Shown here piece after piece: positions 50,883 through 58,765 of a DNA stretch of 64,000 bases. The notes under the pieces are model-generated. The model was not told the origin of the DNA. It saw only the letters and a list, made by a program, of their open reading frames with translations, and searched no databases. The stretch lies in IMG/VR virus record IMGVR_UViG_3300044640_002737, positions 1-64,000 of that record. One strand, written 5' to 3'. The position numbers were made by a program, and so were the translations under genes. The first letter of the stretch is position 1, and each line of letters starts with the position of its first letter. The DNA is from a virus.

Positions 50883-51479
50883 TTAGTATTTTTCAATAAA
50901 ATATATTGTGGTATATGCAATTTTATTCTCCTGTCCACCGATAATAACACTCTTAACAATTACACAAATACCGACATAACAATTATCAAGGTCCAATCTC
51001 ATTACCGCATCGTGGCCTGGTGATTTTGAAAATTTTGTTATTATATCCTTAGCGAGCATATCATCGGATTTTTGAGAAGCAGTGAAATAGTTTCCGCCGT
51101 TTGCATTTGCCATATTACAGATCTCACCTAAAGTATAATTGGTACTTTCCTTAATTATACCGAATTCCTTTCCTCTATCCTCGGGGGTTTTTAATTCCTT
51201 AAAGTTCGGGACGTCGATTGTTTCAGTGTGTGCATCCATTTGCTCTGATCCATCATCAACCTCCATTATTTGCTTCATTTTATTAAAGCTAACTCTGGAC
51301 ATCCATTGGGTGTGGTGATAAGCAGCTTTATTTATGGTATCTGAATATTTTACCGGTTTTAGCTTATTTAATTTTCTATAAGCATTAAGTTCTTTTAAGA
51401 CCAATCCTTCTAAATTGGTCTGAGCATATAGAACATTTTGAACTAGAGTTAATAATAGGAATAGAATCATTTTTTTCAT
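50883..51479 (-). CDS. Secreted CAP/SCP-domain protein (198 aa)
   Basis: Signal peptide MKKMILFLLLTLVQNVLYAQ. CAP-like features: LKELNAYRKLNKLKPVKYSD, INKAAYHHTQWM, a later HTET, and SPGHDAVMRLDLDNCYVGIC. CAP proteins are secreted and can bind lipids or act as proteases; function here unknown. The -7 box of its promoter ends 4 bases before the ATG, predicting a leaderless mRNA. Confidence 0.75.
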   Translation of the reverse strand: MKKMILFLLLTLVQNVLYAQTNLEGLVLKELNAYRKLNKLKPVKYSDTINKAAYHHTQWMSRVSFNKMKQIMEVDDGSEQMDAHTETIDVPNFKELKTPEDRGKEFGIIKESTNYTLGEICNMANANGGNYFTASQKSDDMLAKDIITKFSKSPGHDAVMRLDLDNCYVGICVIVKSVIIGGQENKIAYTTIYFIEKY

Positions 51480-51483
51480 ATAT

Positions 51484-51520
51484 CAAATGTAATATATGTA
51501 ATCGGATAAAAAAAATAATT
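51484..51520 (-). promoter_or_regulatory. Class A promoter of CAP gene
   Basis: Minus strand: T-tract, ATCCG, 11 nt, TACATTTG, then only ATAT before the ATG. Confidence 0.7.
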
Positions 51521-51533
51521 TACGTATTATTTA

Positions 51534-53366
51534 TTATAAACCATATTTTGATTTTGTTGAATTATAATTAGTTGAAATTTCCGAAGCGCTCAACCCTCTA
51601 GTATAGAAATATGATGCACCGATTTTACCATTTAGATATGTTGATCCAATACCCGCCCCAATATATCCTAGGTATAGAGGATTCGATTCCGAATACCCAT
51701 CTGTCCCGTGTGCCGTTGTAATATATTCCGTAGTATTAATATAAACTTTAGTTGTATTTGCTGTTGCTGTAATTTGTGATATAAAAGTAAATAAGTACCA
51801 AGTATTTGTTGTGACGGTTAAAGTAGAATCAACAATTCTTTGAACACCTGTTCCATTTGTTACTGACCTAACTTTACCACCATTAGAAAATAAACCCCCC
51901 CAGTATCCATCAAACCCAAACGATCCCGATAATTTACCAAAGACCGGTATCTGTGTATTCAGTGCAGGTAACACATCGAATTTAACCCAAACCTGAATCG
52001 TTCTTTGTGTCGTGGTATTTAAACTAAGATTTGAAGTGTGTGGAATACTAATTGTGTTACTAGTACCATTTAAATCAAAAATACCACCGTCCGTTGACGA
52101 CCAAGTCGCCCCATTAATAGTCGCATTATTTCCGTTACCAGTCTCATCCGTCCATGTACCTGATGTATAATTACTAGCATCAAGCTTCATGAATAAACTA
52201 CTGGTAATTATACCGGGAGCTATAGTTGTCGTTGTTGTCGTTGTTGGAGCTATAGTTGTCGTTGTTGTCGTTGTTGAGGCTATAGTCGTCGTAGTCGTGG
52301 TGCTAGTTGTAGTCGTAGTCGTAGTCGTAGGAGCTATAGTCGTCGTAGTTGTGGTGCTTGTGGTGCTAGTCGTAGTCGTGCTAGTCGTCGGTATTATGAA
52401 TCTCGGCAAGAATGAATTATATATTGATGTTATTTCGGAATCACTTAATGTTCTGTCGTATATAATAGCATTGGATATGGATCCATTAAATAAATTTGAA
52501 CCTGTATCATATGAACCTATAAAAACGTTACCGTCACCAGAAAATGTAATATTATCAGCTGAACTATCTTCCAATACACCATTCAGATATAGTTTCCATC
52601 CTGCTGCCGAACTAAAGGTTACTGCACCACAATACCAAGTATTAAGGTTAAGAGTGGTTGATGATTCAACTATATTCCAGGAACCATTATGTCCAGATTG
52701 TAATTTATTTGTTGCGCCCAGCCAAAAAGCATGCTGTCCCTGACCAGATCCAGATCCTCCACTTATTAGATTATTTGCATTAGAAAAGCTATTAACATAA
52801 AACCAGATTATCTTGGTGTATTCGTTATTTGATAATACGGGTGAACCATTGTTTATATCTACATAATCACTTGCCCCATTAAATACAATATTACCTTTTT
52901 GTAAATTACTGAATGTCGATCCCATTAGATTTCCTGAATTACCATTTCTGGAGAGGTCATACCACTCATTACCTGTTCTTGGATATGATGCAGTAAATCC
53001 TGCATCCAGAAGCATATTAAGGCCTTCAGTTGGTATCGAGGGGTATTCCATATTGATACATATTGTATCGTCCTGATCATATAACCATAATAATGCATCA
53101 GATACTGTTGTTATCGATGATCCACCAAATGCATTAATTGAGATTAATCCAACGAGATCCAAATCAGATTCTGGTGAATATATCGAAGGTCCTTGTTCTG
53201 CCTTATTTATATAGATGACATATCCCGATGGTGTAACGTCATAGCCTTGCCAAAAATTAGTTTCCGGTGTTGATCCATATCCCGTTACGCCAACCCCTAG
53301 GTTCATGTTATTTCTCCCTATAGTATATGGTAGTGGTGTTATTGAATATTTTACTGGATTTGACAT
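51534..53366 (-). CDS. Virion adhesin with two LamG-like domains and Thr-rich linker (610 aa)
   Basis: N-terminal ~125 residues (MSNPVKYSITPLPYTIGRNN) look like a virion anchor. Domain 1 (~130-330) and domain 2 (~395-610) are LamG/concanavalin-like, each ending with a loop such as IIYDRTLSDSEITSIYN and FYTRGLSASEISTNYN. Between them is a ~60-residue Thr tract broken by IAP and S, probably an extended spacer. A receptor-binding fibre or decoration protein is inferred; a class B-like motif lies upstream. Confidence 0.78.
   Translation of the reverse strand: MSNPVKYSITPLPYTIGRNNMNLGVGVTGYGSTPETNFWQGYDVTPSGYVIYINKAEQGPSIYSPESDLDLVGLISINAFGGSSITTVSDALLWLYDQDDTICINMEYPSIPTEGLNMLLDAGFTASYPRTGNEWYDLSRNGNSGNLMGSTFSNLQKGNIVFNGASDYVDINNGSPVLSNNEYTKIIWFYVNSFSNANNLISGGSGSGQGQHAFWLGATNKLQSGHNGSWNIVESSTTLNLNTWYCGAVTFSSAAGWKLYLNGVLEDSSADNITFSGDGNVFIGSYDTGSNLFNGSISNAIIYDRTLSDSEITSIYNSFLPRFIIPTTSTTTTSTTSTTTTTTIAPTTTTTTTTSTTTTTTIASTTTTTTTIAPTTTTTTTIAPGIITSSLFMKLDASNYTSGTWTDETGNGNNATINGATWSSTDGGIFDLNGTSNTISIPHTSNLSLNTTTQRTIQVWVKFDVLPALNTQIPVFGKLSGSFGFDGYWGGLFSNGGKVRSVTNGTGVQRIVDSTLTVTTNTWYLFTFISQITATANTTKVYINTTEYITTAHGTDGYSESNPLYLGYIGAGIGSTYLNGKIGASYFYTRGLSASEISTNYNSTKSKYGL
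52205..52395. repeat. Thr-codon tract (GTCGTTGTTGTC-type repeat)
   Basis: Trinucleotide-rich coding repeat for the Thr linker of the LamG adhesin. The Val-rich ORF on the other strand is its shadow. Confidence 0.9.
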
Positions 53367-53380
53367 GGATTCCTTTTTTT

Positions 53381-53393
53381 ATATATATTCAAA
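53381..53393 (-). promoter_or_regulatory. Class B-like promoter motif
   Basis: TTGAATATATATA then AAAAAAAGG on the minus strand, ~15 bases before the LamG adhesin gene. Less perfect than other sites. Confidence 0.4.
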
Positions 53394-53411
53394 TCAAGGA
53401 ATCGGGTTTTG

Positions 53412-53837
53412 CTATTCCTTATTTATATACTTCCATCTTTTAATCTCGCAGCTTTCCGGTAATTTCTTTTCCTTTAAATATAGATTTATTTGACCCAACA
53501 TATTTCCGGATCCTATTGGATTATGAGAGTGTATATAACATTTGGGTATTTTGTGACCAGTTGCTCTAGAATGCAAGATAAGCCATTTAGCTACGTCCAT
53601 TCCTGTGGGTTCTAGTATTTGTGAATAGTCTATTGAGTAATTTTTTTTAACATATTCAAAATAGTGGGATGTTGCTGAATGATCCAAGTCATGGTCCAGC
53701 GAGAGAATATCTATGTTATCTAGTCCAACCTCTAATATCTTATTAACGAACTCCTCATAATTTCTTACTATAATCCATTCCCCGTTATTAGGATGTTCGG
53801 TGGGCGTTCTAAAATCGTCTAAATAAATTGATATCAT
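53412..53837 (-). CDS. cREC (cyclic-phosphate processing receiver-like) protein (141 aa)
   Basis: Receiver-like fold with IYLDDFRTPTEHPN, ILSLDHDLDHSA, EPTGMDVAKWL and KCYIHSHNPIGSGNM, matching the predicted cREC domain that is thought to work in RNA repair. The ATG at 53837 is preferred; a longer start at 53867 lies in a terminator hairpin. Located directly downstream of three tRNAs. Confidence 0.72.
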   Translation of the reverse strand: MISIYLDDFRTPTEHPNNGEWIIVRNYEEFVNKILEVGLDNIDILSLDHDLDHSATSHYFEYVKKNYSIDYSQILEPTGMDVAKWLILHSRATGHKIPKCYIHSHNPIGSGNMLGQINLYLKEKKLPESCEIKRWKYINKE

Positions 53838-53857
53838 ATTAAAATTATTTTTAATAA

Positions 53858-53885
53858 AAAATCCCACCCTTATTGGGCGGGATTT
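53858..53885 (-). terminator. Terminator after tRNA trio
   Basis: AAATCCCACCC/GGGCGGGATTT (one mismatch) with loop TTATT, downstream of tRNA-Met on the minus strand. Confidence 0.8.
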
Positions 53886-53887
53886 AG

Positions 53888-53961
53888 TGGTCCAGCCTGG
53901 ACTCGAACCAGGGACCTACGCATTATGAGTGCGGTGCTCTAACCAACTGAGCTACAAGACC
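53888..53961 (-). tRNA. tRNA-Met or Ile2 (CAT)
   Basis: Anticodon arm CCGCA-CTCATAA-TGCGT; acceptor GGTCTTG/CTGGACC. No initiator features, so elongator Met or lysidine-type Ile. Confidence 0.88.
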
Positions 53962-54015
53962 TTTTTGATGGACGTAGGTTCATCACCTACTTTTGGCTCT
54001 CCATCAAAGCCGTTG

Positions 54016-54097
54016 TACTCCCTGAGAGACTCGAACTCTCACACCTCTCGGCACTAGATCCTAAGTCTAGCGTGTCTACCAATTCCACCAAAGGAGC
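54016..54097 (-). tRNA. tRNA-Leu(TAG), copy 2
   Basis: Class II; anticodon arm CTAGA-CTTAGGA-TCTAG; related to copy 1 at 39819. Confidence 0.92.
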
Positions 54098-54105
54098 ATT
54101 TTTTG

Positions 54106-54179
54106 TGACCCCGACACGATTCGAACGTGTGACCTATTCATTAGAAGTGAATTGCTCTATCCAGCTGAGCTACGGGGCC
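54106..54179 (-). tRNA. tRNA-Arg(TCT)
   Basis: Anticodon arm TTCA-CTTCTAA-TGAA; acceptor GGCCCCG/CGGGGTC. Reads AGA/AGG, common codons in AT-rich phages. Confidence 0.93.
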
Positions 54180-54211
54180 TTTAGTTTTCATTGTGTCTTA
54201 TTTGTATGACG

Positions 54212-54250
54212 TAAAGATAATAATATTTCACGATATAAAAAAATTATTTA
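54212..54250 (-). promoter_or_regulatory. Class A promoter of tRNA trio
   Basis: Minus strand: T-tract, ATATCG, 11 nt, TATCTTTA (last base differs from consensus). Confidence 0.65.
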
Positions 54251-54252
54251 TC

Positions 54253-54720
54253 CTATTTTTTAATTTTTTTTAGATATTCATTGAATATGAGTCTTTTATC
54301 TGGAGATAATATAAAATCTAAGCTATCAGTTGAGTATAATATTCCATACCTCTCAAGCAGCCTCTCCTTTATAAGATCTGCCGGAATATACATTTCCATA
54401 CAATTAAGCATTTCTATTGATGCCATATCAGCTTCTATTTCCATTCTATCCTCACTATAATCACCATTATTATGCTGGAGTATAAAATGACATATCTCAT
54501 GTGCTTGTACTGCTATGATATGGTCCAATGTTAGATCTTTACACTCGCCATCTATGAAAATAAGCTTACCCTTGAAATCTAGGAATCCAACACTATCATC
54601 AAGTAGCTCGAAAATTTCTCTGAATGCTGGATATTTTTCGCTTTCCTCATATACTATGAAAACCGTATATTCGCTATCTATTTGTGAACTAAATGTTACT
54701 ATGCCCTTTTCTACCTCCAT
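54253..54720 (-). CDS. HExxH zinc metallopeptidase-like protein (155 aa)
   Basis: Central AVQAHEICHFILQHNNGD gives the HExxH site and ERMEIEADMASIEML a downstream Glu ligand, as in small ImmA/IrrE-like or gluzincin phage peptidases. No signal peptide, so cytoplasmic. Target unknown. Ends at the promoter of the tRNA trio. Confidence 0.7.
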   Translation of the reverse strand: MEVEKGIVTFSSQIDSEYTVFIVYEESEKYPAFREIFELLDDSVGFLDFKGKLIFIDGECKDLTLDHIIAVQAHEICHFILQHNNGDYSEDRMEIEADMASIEMLNCMEMYIPADLIKERLLERYGILYSTDSLDFILSPDKRLIFNEYLKKIKK

Positions 54721-54728
54721 AATGGTAT

Positions 54729-55181
54729 TTATCTACAGATAACATCAGCTATTGATATTGACCATGGGGAAAGTGTTTTATATCTTGCTTTCATTCCCTC
54801 AGATTCAACCAATCCAACCGCAGCTCTAAGCATTTGATTTGACTGATATTTAGGGTCTGGATTCATATCAATGTCTATGTATTCAGGAGATTGTATTCCC
54901 CACTCTATTAATTTTTTAGCAGCATTTACACTATACTCAACCTCTTTCCATAGTCTTTCGTGTGCTGAAGTGACCCTTGGTATTATCTCCTTATTATATA
55001 AAACGTGTCCGCCTTTGGAATAATGATGAAGTACTATGACAGTTGCAAAATTTGTATTAGCCATATCATTATGAGAATCACAGCCAATGTAAATTAGATG
55101 ATCCGGATTTTCGAATAACCACTCCTCTAAATATTCTTTTAGCTCAATCTCTTTATGCGTTGAAAAATTACGCCATCCCAT
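54729..55181 (-). CDS. YkuK/DUF458-like RNase H-fold protein (150 aa)
   Basis: RNase H-like pattern of the YkuK family: LIYIGCDSHN, NTNFATVIVLHHYSKGGHV, AHERLWKEVEYSVNAAKKL, YIDIDMNPDPKYQSN and SPWSISIADVI, with Asp residues in place for two metals. A nuclease role is suspected but not established. Eight bases from the peptidase gene. Confidence 0.8.
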   Translation of the reverse strand: MGWRNFSTHKEIELKEYLEEWLFENPDHLIYIGCDSHNDMANTNFATVIVLHHYSKGGHVLYNKEIIPRVTSAHERLWKEVEYSVNAAKKLIEWGIQSPEYIDIDMNPDPKYQSNQMLRAAVGLVESEGMKARYKTLSPWSISIADVICR

Positions 55182-55231
55182 AGTGAAATAATATATCTAT
55201 ATAAGATCTATAACAATAAAAAGTTTCCTGC

Positions 55232-55645
55232 ATGGAGAAAAAGAAAATAATATGGGTCAACGGATGCTTCGATATAATACATCCCGGGCATATAGAGATT
55301 CTAAAATATGCAAGATCCAGGGGGGATCTACTTATTGTTGGTATAGATTCCGATGAAAGAGTATCAATTCTGAAGGGTAAGGATAGACCTATAAACAACC
55401 AAAATAACAGAAAGATTATACTTGAATCGATACGATATGTTGATGAGGTCGTCGTTTTTTCTAGTGAAATTGAAATGTGCGATAAGCTGGTCGAAAAAAA
55501 TGTGGATCTGATAATAATAGGCGATGAATATATTGGGAGAAAGATAACCGGATCAAATTTATGCAATGTTGAATTTTTTACCAAAATCCCCAATTTATCA
55601 ACAACATCAATAGTAAATAAAATAAATCCAATTGGTGATATATAG
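55232..55645 (+). CDS. Cytidylyltransferase-like nucleotidyltransferase (137 aa)
   Basis: Nucleotidyltransferase with IIWVNGCFDIIHPGHIEILK (HxGH), a Lys-Asp loop ILKGKDRPINNQNN, and end-motif FTKIPNLSTTSIVNKI (ISTT-like). Closest by eye to HldE C-terminal/RfaE and glycerol-3-phosphate cytidylyltransferases. It could activate a sugar-phosphate for the glycan island. Confidence 0.8.
   Translation: MEKKKIIWVNGCFDIIHPGHIEILKYARSRGDLLIVGIDSDERVSILKGKDRPINNQNNRKIILESIRYVDEVVVFSSEIEMCDKLVEKNVDLIIIGDEYIGRKITGSNLCNVEFFTKIPNLSTTSIVNKINPIGDI
55637..55645 (+). promoter_or_regulatory. Class B promoter motif
   Basis: GATATATAG then TTAAAATATACATTAAA, overlapping the stop of the nucleotidyltransferase and 20 bases before the Dps-like gene. 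Confidence 0.55.
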
Positions 55646-55664
55646 TTAAAATATACATTAAATA

Positions 55665-56162
55665 ATGGACGGAATTTTAAACCTTAGCGCATTTGGAGAC
55701 GTGATTAAGAATCCAGCAAATATGGATATGGTTGCTAATAAGAAGCCAGAAGATAACGTTTCATCTGAGGAAGCAAATAAATATGGCCATATATTTAAGA
55801 TGATAATGCAAAATACTGCCCAGATAAAATTGCTACATTGGCAAGCATATACTTACGGACAGCACAAGGCATTAGATAAGTTATTTGGAAAATTCCTTGA
55901 TCTCAGCGACAGTCTTGCTGAAGTTATAATGGGTAAGTATGGTAAGCCAGTTTTATCTGACGATAATCTTAGCATTAAAATAATGAATTTTAATGATCCT
56001 GAAAAATGTGATCTTAAAAAATTTATGGATGTTATGCATAAATGCTATGCTATTGATTGTAGAGCATTATTAGACGAGAATTCAGATAGCGAAATATTTA
56101 ATATATTAGATGAAATTGTAGCATTGGTTGATCAAACTAGATATCTACTTACGCTAAGATAA
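55665..56162 (+). CDS. Dps/DUF5856-like helical protein (165 aa)
   Basis: The segment TAQIKLLHWQAYTYGQHKAL, then LDKLFGKFLDLSDSLAEVIM, recalls the first ferritin-like helices of Dps (HW and D residues). It also matches an uncharacterised phage family (DUF5856). N-terminal ~35 residues are disordered. A class B promoter argues for a late, maybe virion-packaged protein. Confidence 0.6.
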   Translation: MDGILNLSAFGDVIKNPANMDMVANKKPEDNVSSEEANKYGHIFKMIMQNTAQIKLLHWQAYTYGQHKALDKLFGKFLDLSDSLAEVIMGKYGKPVLSDDNLSIKIMNFNDPEKCDLKKFMDVMHKCYAIDCRALLDENSDSEIFNILDEIVALVDQTRYLLTLR

Positions 56163-56837
56163 TTAAGCGGGTTTGGAAAAAACAGTTAGATTATAGATAA
56201 CTACCTCATAAATCCAAACATTTTCTAATTCATTTCTTTTTCTTGAGATTATAGCTTTCGTATAAGAACCATATGCACCTTTTGCATATTTCTTTATTGC
56301 ATTCCTATGGGAAGATGATTCCTTATAACCATCCAAAATAAAATCTTTACCGAATTTATTACCGATAGCAAGCAACGACATCTTTATAAGTTGCGCATCT
56401 GTATATTTATATTCGCTTGATTTTGTCCATGATGTTTGCTGCATAATTTCTGCGGTTACCTTTGTATTCGCGTTTTCTATTAAAGGTAAAGGATTAGGAT
56501 ATCTGCAACCAGCTGGTTCTTTAAATAGTTTATCGTTTCCGAAATATCTAGAATGCCCATAATTATTTGCCGGTATATTTTCAACTAAACTACATAATGA
56601 AAATCTTCTGCCAGTTTCTATAAGGACACTGGAAAAATAATTAACCCTAACCTTAGCAACACTATCTAAAAAATGTTCGCGATGAATTTCATTAGATCCA
56701 TATGAAGTATACACGGACAGATCATTTGAAAATCCTATTGTAGCTATATCAACATCAGAGGAGCTGAAAGTTCTATTCTGTGCATATAATAATGTACAAG
56801 ATAAAAACACGACAAGTAATAATATTTGTTTTTTCAT
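56163..56837 (-). CDS. Secreted protein, possibly diverged CAP-like (224 aa)
   Basis: Signal peptide MKKQILLLVVFLSCTLLYAQ. The body has AEIMQQTSWTKSSEYKYTDA, KESSSHRNAIKKYAKGAYG and an ending WIYEVVIYNLTVFSK, loosely like CAP proteins and the 198-aa gene. Four Cys could form disulfides. The -7 box ends 5 bases before the ATG, so a leaderless mRNA is predicted. Confidence 0.55.
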   Translation of the reverse strand: MKKQILLLVVFLSCTLLYAQNRTFSSSDVDIATIGFSNDLSVYTSYGSNEIHREHFLDSVAKVRVNYFSSVLIETGRRFSLCSLVENIPANNYGHSRYFGNDKLFKEPAGCRYPNPLPLIENANTKVTAEIMQQTSWTKSSEYKYTDAQLIKMSLLAIGNKFGKDFILDGYKESSSHRNAIKKYAKGAYGSYTKAIISRKRNELENVWIYEVVIYNLTVFSKPA

Positions 56838-56841
56838 ATTG

Positions 56842-56878
56842 CAAATATATTAAACCTTCCCGGTATAAAAAAAATATT
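56842..56878 (-). promoter_or_regulatory. Class A promoter of secreted gene
   Basis: Minus strand: T-tract, TACCG, 11 nt, TATATTTG, then CAAT before the ATG. Confidence 0.7.
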
Positions 56879-56892
56879 TGTAATTTATTTTT

Positions 56893-56901
56893 GATATATA
56901 G
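56893..56901 (+). promoter_or_regulatory. Class B promoter motif
   Basis: TTGATATATAG then TTTATAGTAAAAAATAAA, 25 bases before the 464-aa tagged gene, divergent from the class A promoter. Confidence 0.55.
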
Positions 56902-56926
56902 TTTATAGTAAAAAATAAATTTAGAC

Positions 56927-58321
56927 ATGGAAAACAAATTATTATCATTTTCTGATTTCGAGCACCTATATGAATCATATGGATTTATTAACGAATCAGA
57001 AGTAAAAGCAGAGGATCCTTTATTATTCGATCCATTTGCTCCCGCTGCTGATGCGGAAAAAATTGCAGACCTATTAGCACCAACCGAAGAAAAGCCTGTT
57101 GATGAGGCTGGACCAACACCAAGTGAATTCAAACCTCTAAAAAAAGGCGAGAAGAGTAAGAGGGTTACTGAATTACAAAAGGACCTAGGAATGAGCGCTA
57201 AAGAGGCTGATGGAGCATTCGGTTCAGCTACTGAAGCTAAGGTTAAGGAATTCCAGAAAACTAACAAACTTACCGTTGATGGTATTGTTGGAGTTCAAAC
57301 GCTTAGAAAATTATTAGAATTATCTAAATCAATAAAGGATACTGCTAAGCAAGATGCTGATATAGTGAAAAGATACAATGTAAAAACTGCTGAAGATGCT
57401 AAAAAAGCTGGGATTAACCCAATTCTTCTTAAAATCTATCAATCTATAACGGTTGTTAAATACGGTAGCAAAACATTAGTTATATGTATACCTAAAAAAG
57501 ATGCAGCCACACAAGTAAAAGCACTAGAGGGTACAACACTATTGGATGCTAACTTAGCATTTATTAAAAATGCAGCAACTGCAGTTGGTAAGGCTATAGT
57601 TTATACTGTAACTGGAGCTGTTGTTATGGCTTTGGATGGTGCAATGGCTATTTTATCTGCTGTAGCATCTGCTTCTAAATTCCTTGCAGATGGTGTTATG
57701 TACACGGCAGGTGCAGCTATTCAAGGATTAGCTTCTATCGCGAATTGGGCTTCTATAAAAGGTGCAGCCATCTATAAAAAGGTTTCAGATAAAGCTAATG
57801 CATTCTTCACCAAATTTGCTCAGGATTCAGCTAAGGCACTTAAATCAACAGTACAAGGGGCAACAGCCTTTTTCGATGGTATTAAAGCAGGAGCTAAAAC
57901 ATTGGGATATGTTCTTACTGGTCTAGCAGTTAGTGCTTTTAAATCAGTAGCTACTTTCTTGTCACCAGCATTAAAAACAATAGTTCAGGGAGCTAAGGAC
58001 GGAGCAGCAGTGATTGCTGGAGGAATGGCTTGGATTGGTAAGAATGTTAAGGACGGAGCAGCAGATTTCGCCAAAACTATTAAAGCTGGTTGGGATGCAT
58101 CAGTTAAATTTACTACCAATGCTTACAATGGAGGTAAGAAAATGCTATCAGATGCAGGTAAAGCACTTAGTAGCGCATATGACGAAGCTGCTAAAGCAAC
58201 TACAGATTTCTTTACTCAGATGTACAATACAGGTAAAGCAGTTTGGGAATCAACATGTAATTCATTCGAGGATTCACATTTTATATTTGAAGATCTTGTA
58301 TGGGACATCGAATTAGCATAA
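56927..58321 (+). CDS. Tagged protein: PG-binding domain plus amphipathic helices (464 aa)
   Basis: Tag MENKLLSFSDFEHLYESYGF with INES at about residue 21-24. Residues ~67-125 form a PG_binding_1 domain (GEKSKRVTELQKDLGMSAKE, ADGAFGSATEAKVKEFQK, TVDGIVGVQTLRKLL). From ~195 on it is a series of Ala/Gly-rich amphipathic helices (KAIVYTVTGAVVMALDGAMA, TLGYVLTGLAVSAFKSVATF). The combination suggests a packaged protein that crosses the cell envelope during DNA entry; inferred. Terminator follows at 58341. Confidence 0.75.
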   Translation: MENKLLSFSDFEHLYESYGFINESEVKAEDPLLFDPFAPAADAEKIADLLAPTEEKPVDEAGPTPSEFKPLKKGEKSKRVTELQKDLGMSAKEADGAFGSATEAKVKEFQKTNKLTVDGIVGVQTLRKLLELSKSIKDTAKQDADIVKRYNVKTAEDAKKAGINPILLKIYQSITVVKYGSKTLVICIPKKDAATQVKALEGTTLLDANLAFIKNAATAVGKAIVYTVTGAVVMALDGAMAILSAVASASKFLADGVMYTAGAAIQGLASIANWASIKGAAIYKKVSDKANAFFTKFAQDSAKALKSTVQGATAFFDGIKAGAKTLGYVLTGLAVSAFKSVATFLSPALKTIVQGAKDGAAVIAGGMAWIGKNVKDGAADFAKTIKAGWDASVKFTTNAYNGGKKMLSDAGKALSSAYDEAAKATTDFFTQMYNTGKAVWESTCNSFEDSHFIFEDLVWDIELA

Positions 58322-58340
58322 ATTAAATTTCACATAAAAG

Positions 58341-58374
58341 AAAAAGCCGATTAAATTATTTAATCGGCTTTTTT
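58341..58374. terminator. Bidirectional terminator
   Basis: AAAAAGCCGATTAAAT/ATTTAATCGGCTTTTT stem. It ends the 464-aa gene on the + strand; the stop of the 53-aa ORF on the minus strand lies inside its stem. Confidence 0.9.
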
Positions 58375-58517
58375 GTTAGTATTATTTTTTTAGCTTTTTC
58401 TTTAGCTATGTTTCTAATGTGTATATAGCCATCCAAAGCTTCTGGCCCAGCAAATGCTAAAAATATGAGATGATCCAGATTAATTTTTCTTAGACTATCA
58501 ATAGATATTTTTTTCAT
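58356..58517 (-). CDS. Small Lys-rich ORF ending in terminator (53 aa)
   Basis: ATG overlaps the stop of the 79-aa gene (ATGA). Starts MKKISIDSLRKINLDHLIFL, ends KKAKKIILTKKPIK; the TAA lies in the terminator hairpin. Coupling supports it, family unknown. Confidence 0.5.
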   Translation of the reverse strand: MKKISIDSLRKINLDHLIFLAFAGPEALDGYIHIRNIAKEKAKKIILTKKPIK

Positions 58518-58753
58518 GGGACATATTCCATTATTTCGTGAATGATAGATTCAGCATCCACACATGTTTCATTATCTAAAATAATTTGGATTGATTTAAT
58601 TCTACCCTCGTTAACAATTTCTGTCCTGATTTTTTCCCTGTTGTACGAATCTGTAAAATTTTTTAAAGATTCAATATATTGAGTATCGGAGGAAGATACC
58701 TCAATAATTGTATTATCACCCTTGACGTATCTAGAGTAAAATGTTCTTGACAT
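58514..58753 (-). CDS. Unknown small protein (79 aa)
   Basis: Not recognised. Begins MSRTFYSRYVKGDNTIIEVS, acidic/basic mix, ends IIHEIMEYVP. Downstream of a tagged operon with 12 bases spacing; coupled to the 53-aa ORF. Confidence 0.6.
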   Translation of the reverse strand: MSRTFYSRYVKGDNTIIEVSSSDTQYIESLKNFTDSYNREKIRTEIVNEGRIKSIQIILDNETCVDAESIIHEIMEYVP

Positions 58754-58765
58754 ATTTAATTTTAA

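Noticed and set aside
52189-52743. Hydrophobic Val-rich + strand ORF
   Set aside because: Antisense of the Thr tract in the LamG adhesin; apparent membrane segment comes from GTC/GTT repeats.
55168-55593. 141-aa minus-strand ORF opposite the nucleotidyltransferase
   Set aside because: Antisense to a gene with a clear HxGH motif; no motif of its own.
56773-57267. Ser/Phe-rich minus-strand ORF over the PG-binding gene start
   Set aside because: Antisense shadow spanning two real genes and their divergent promoters.
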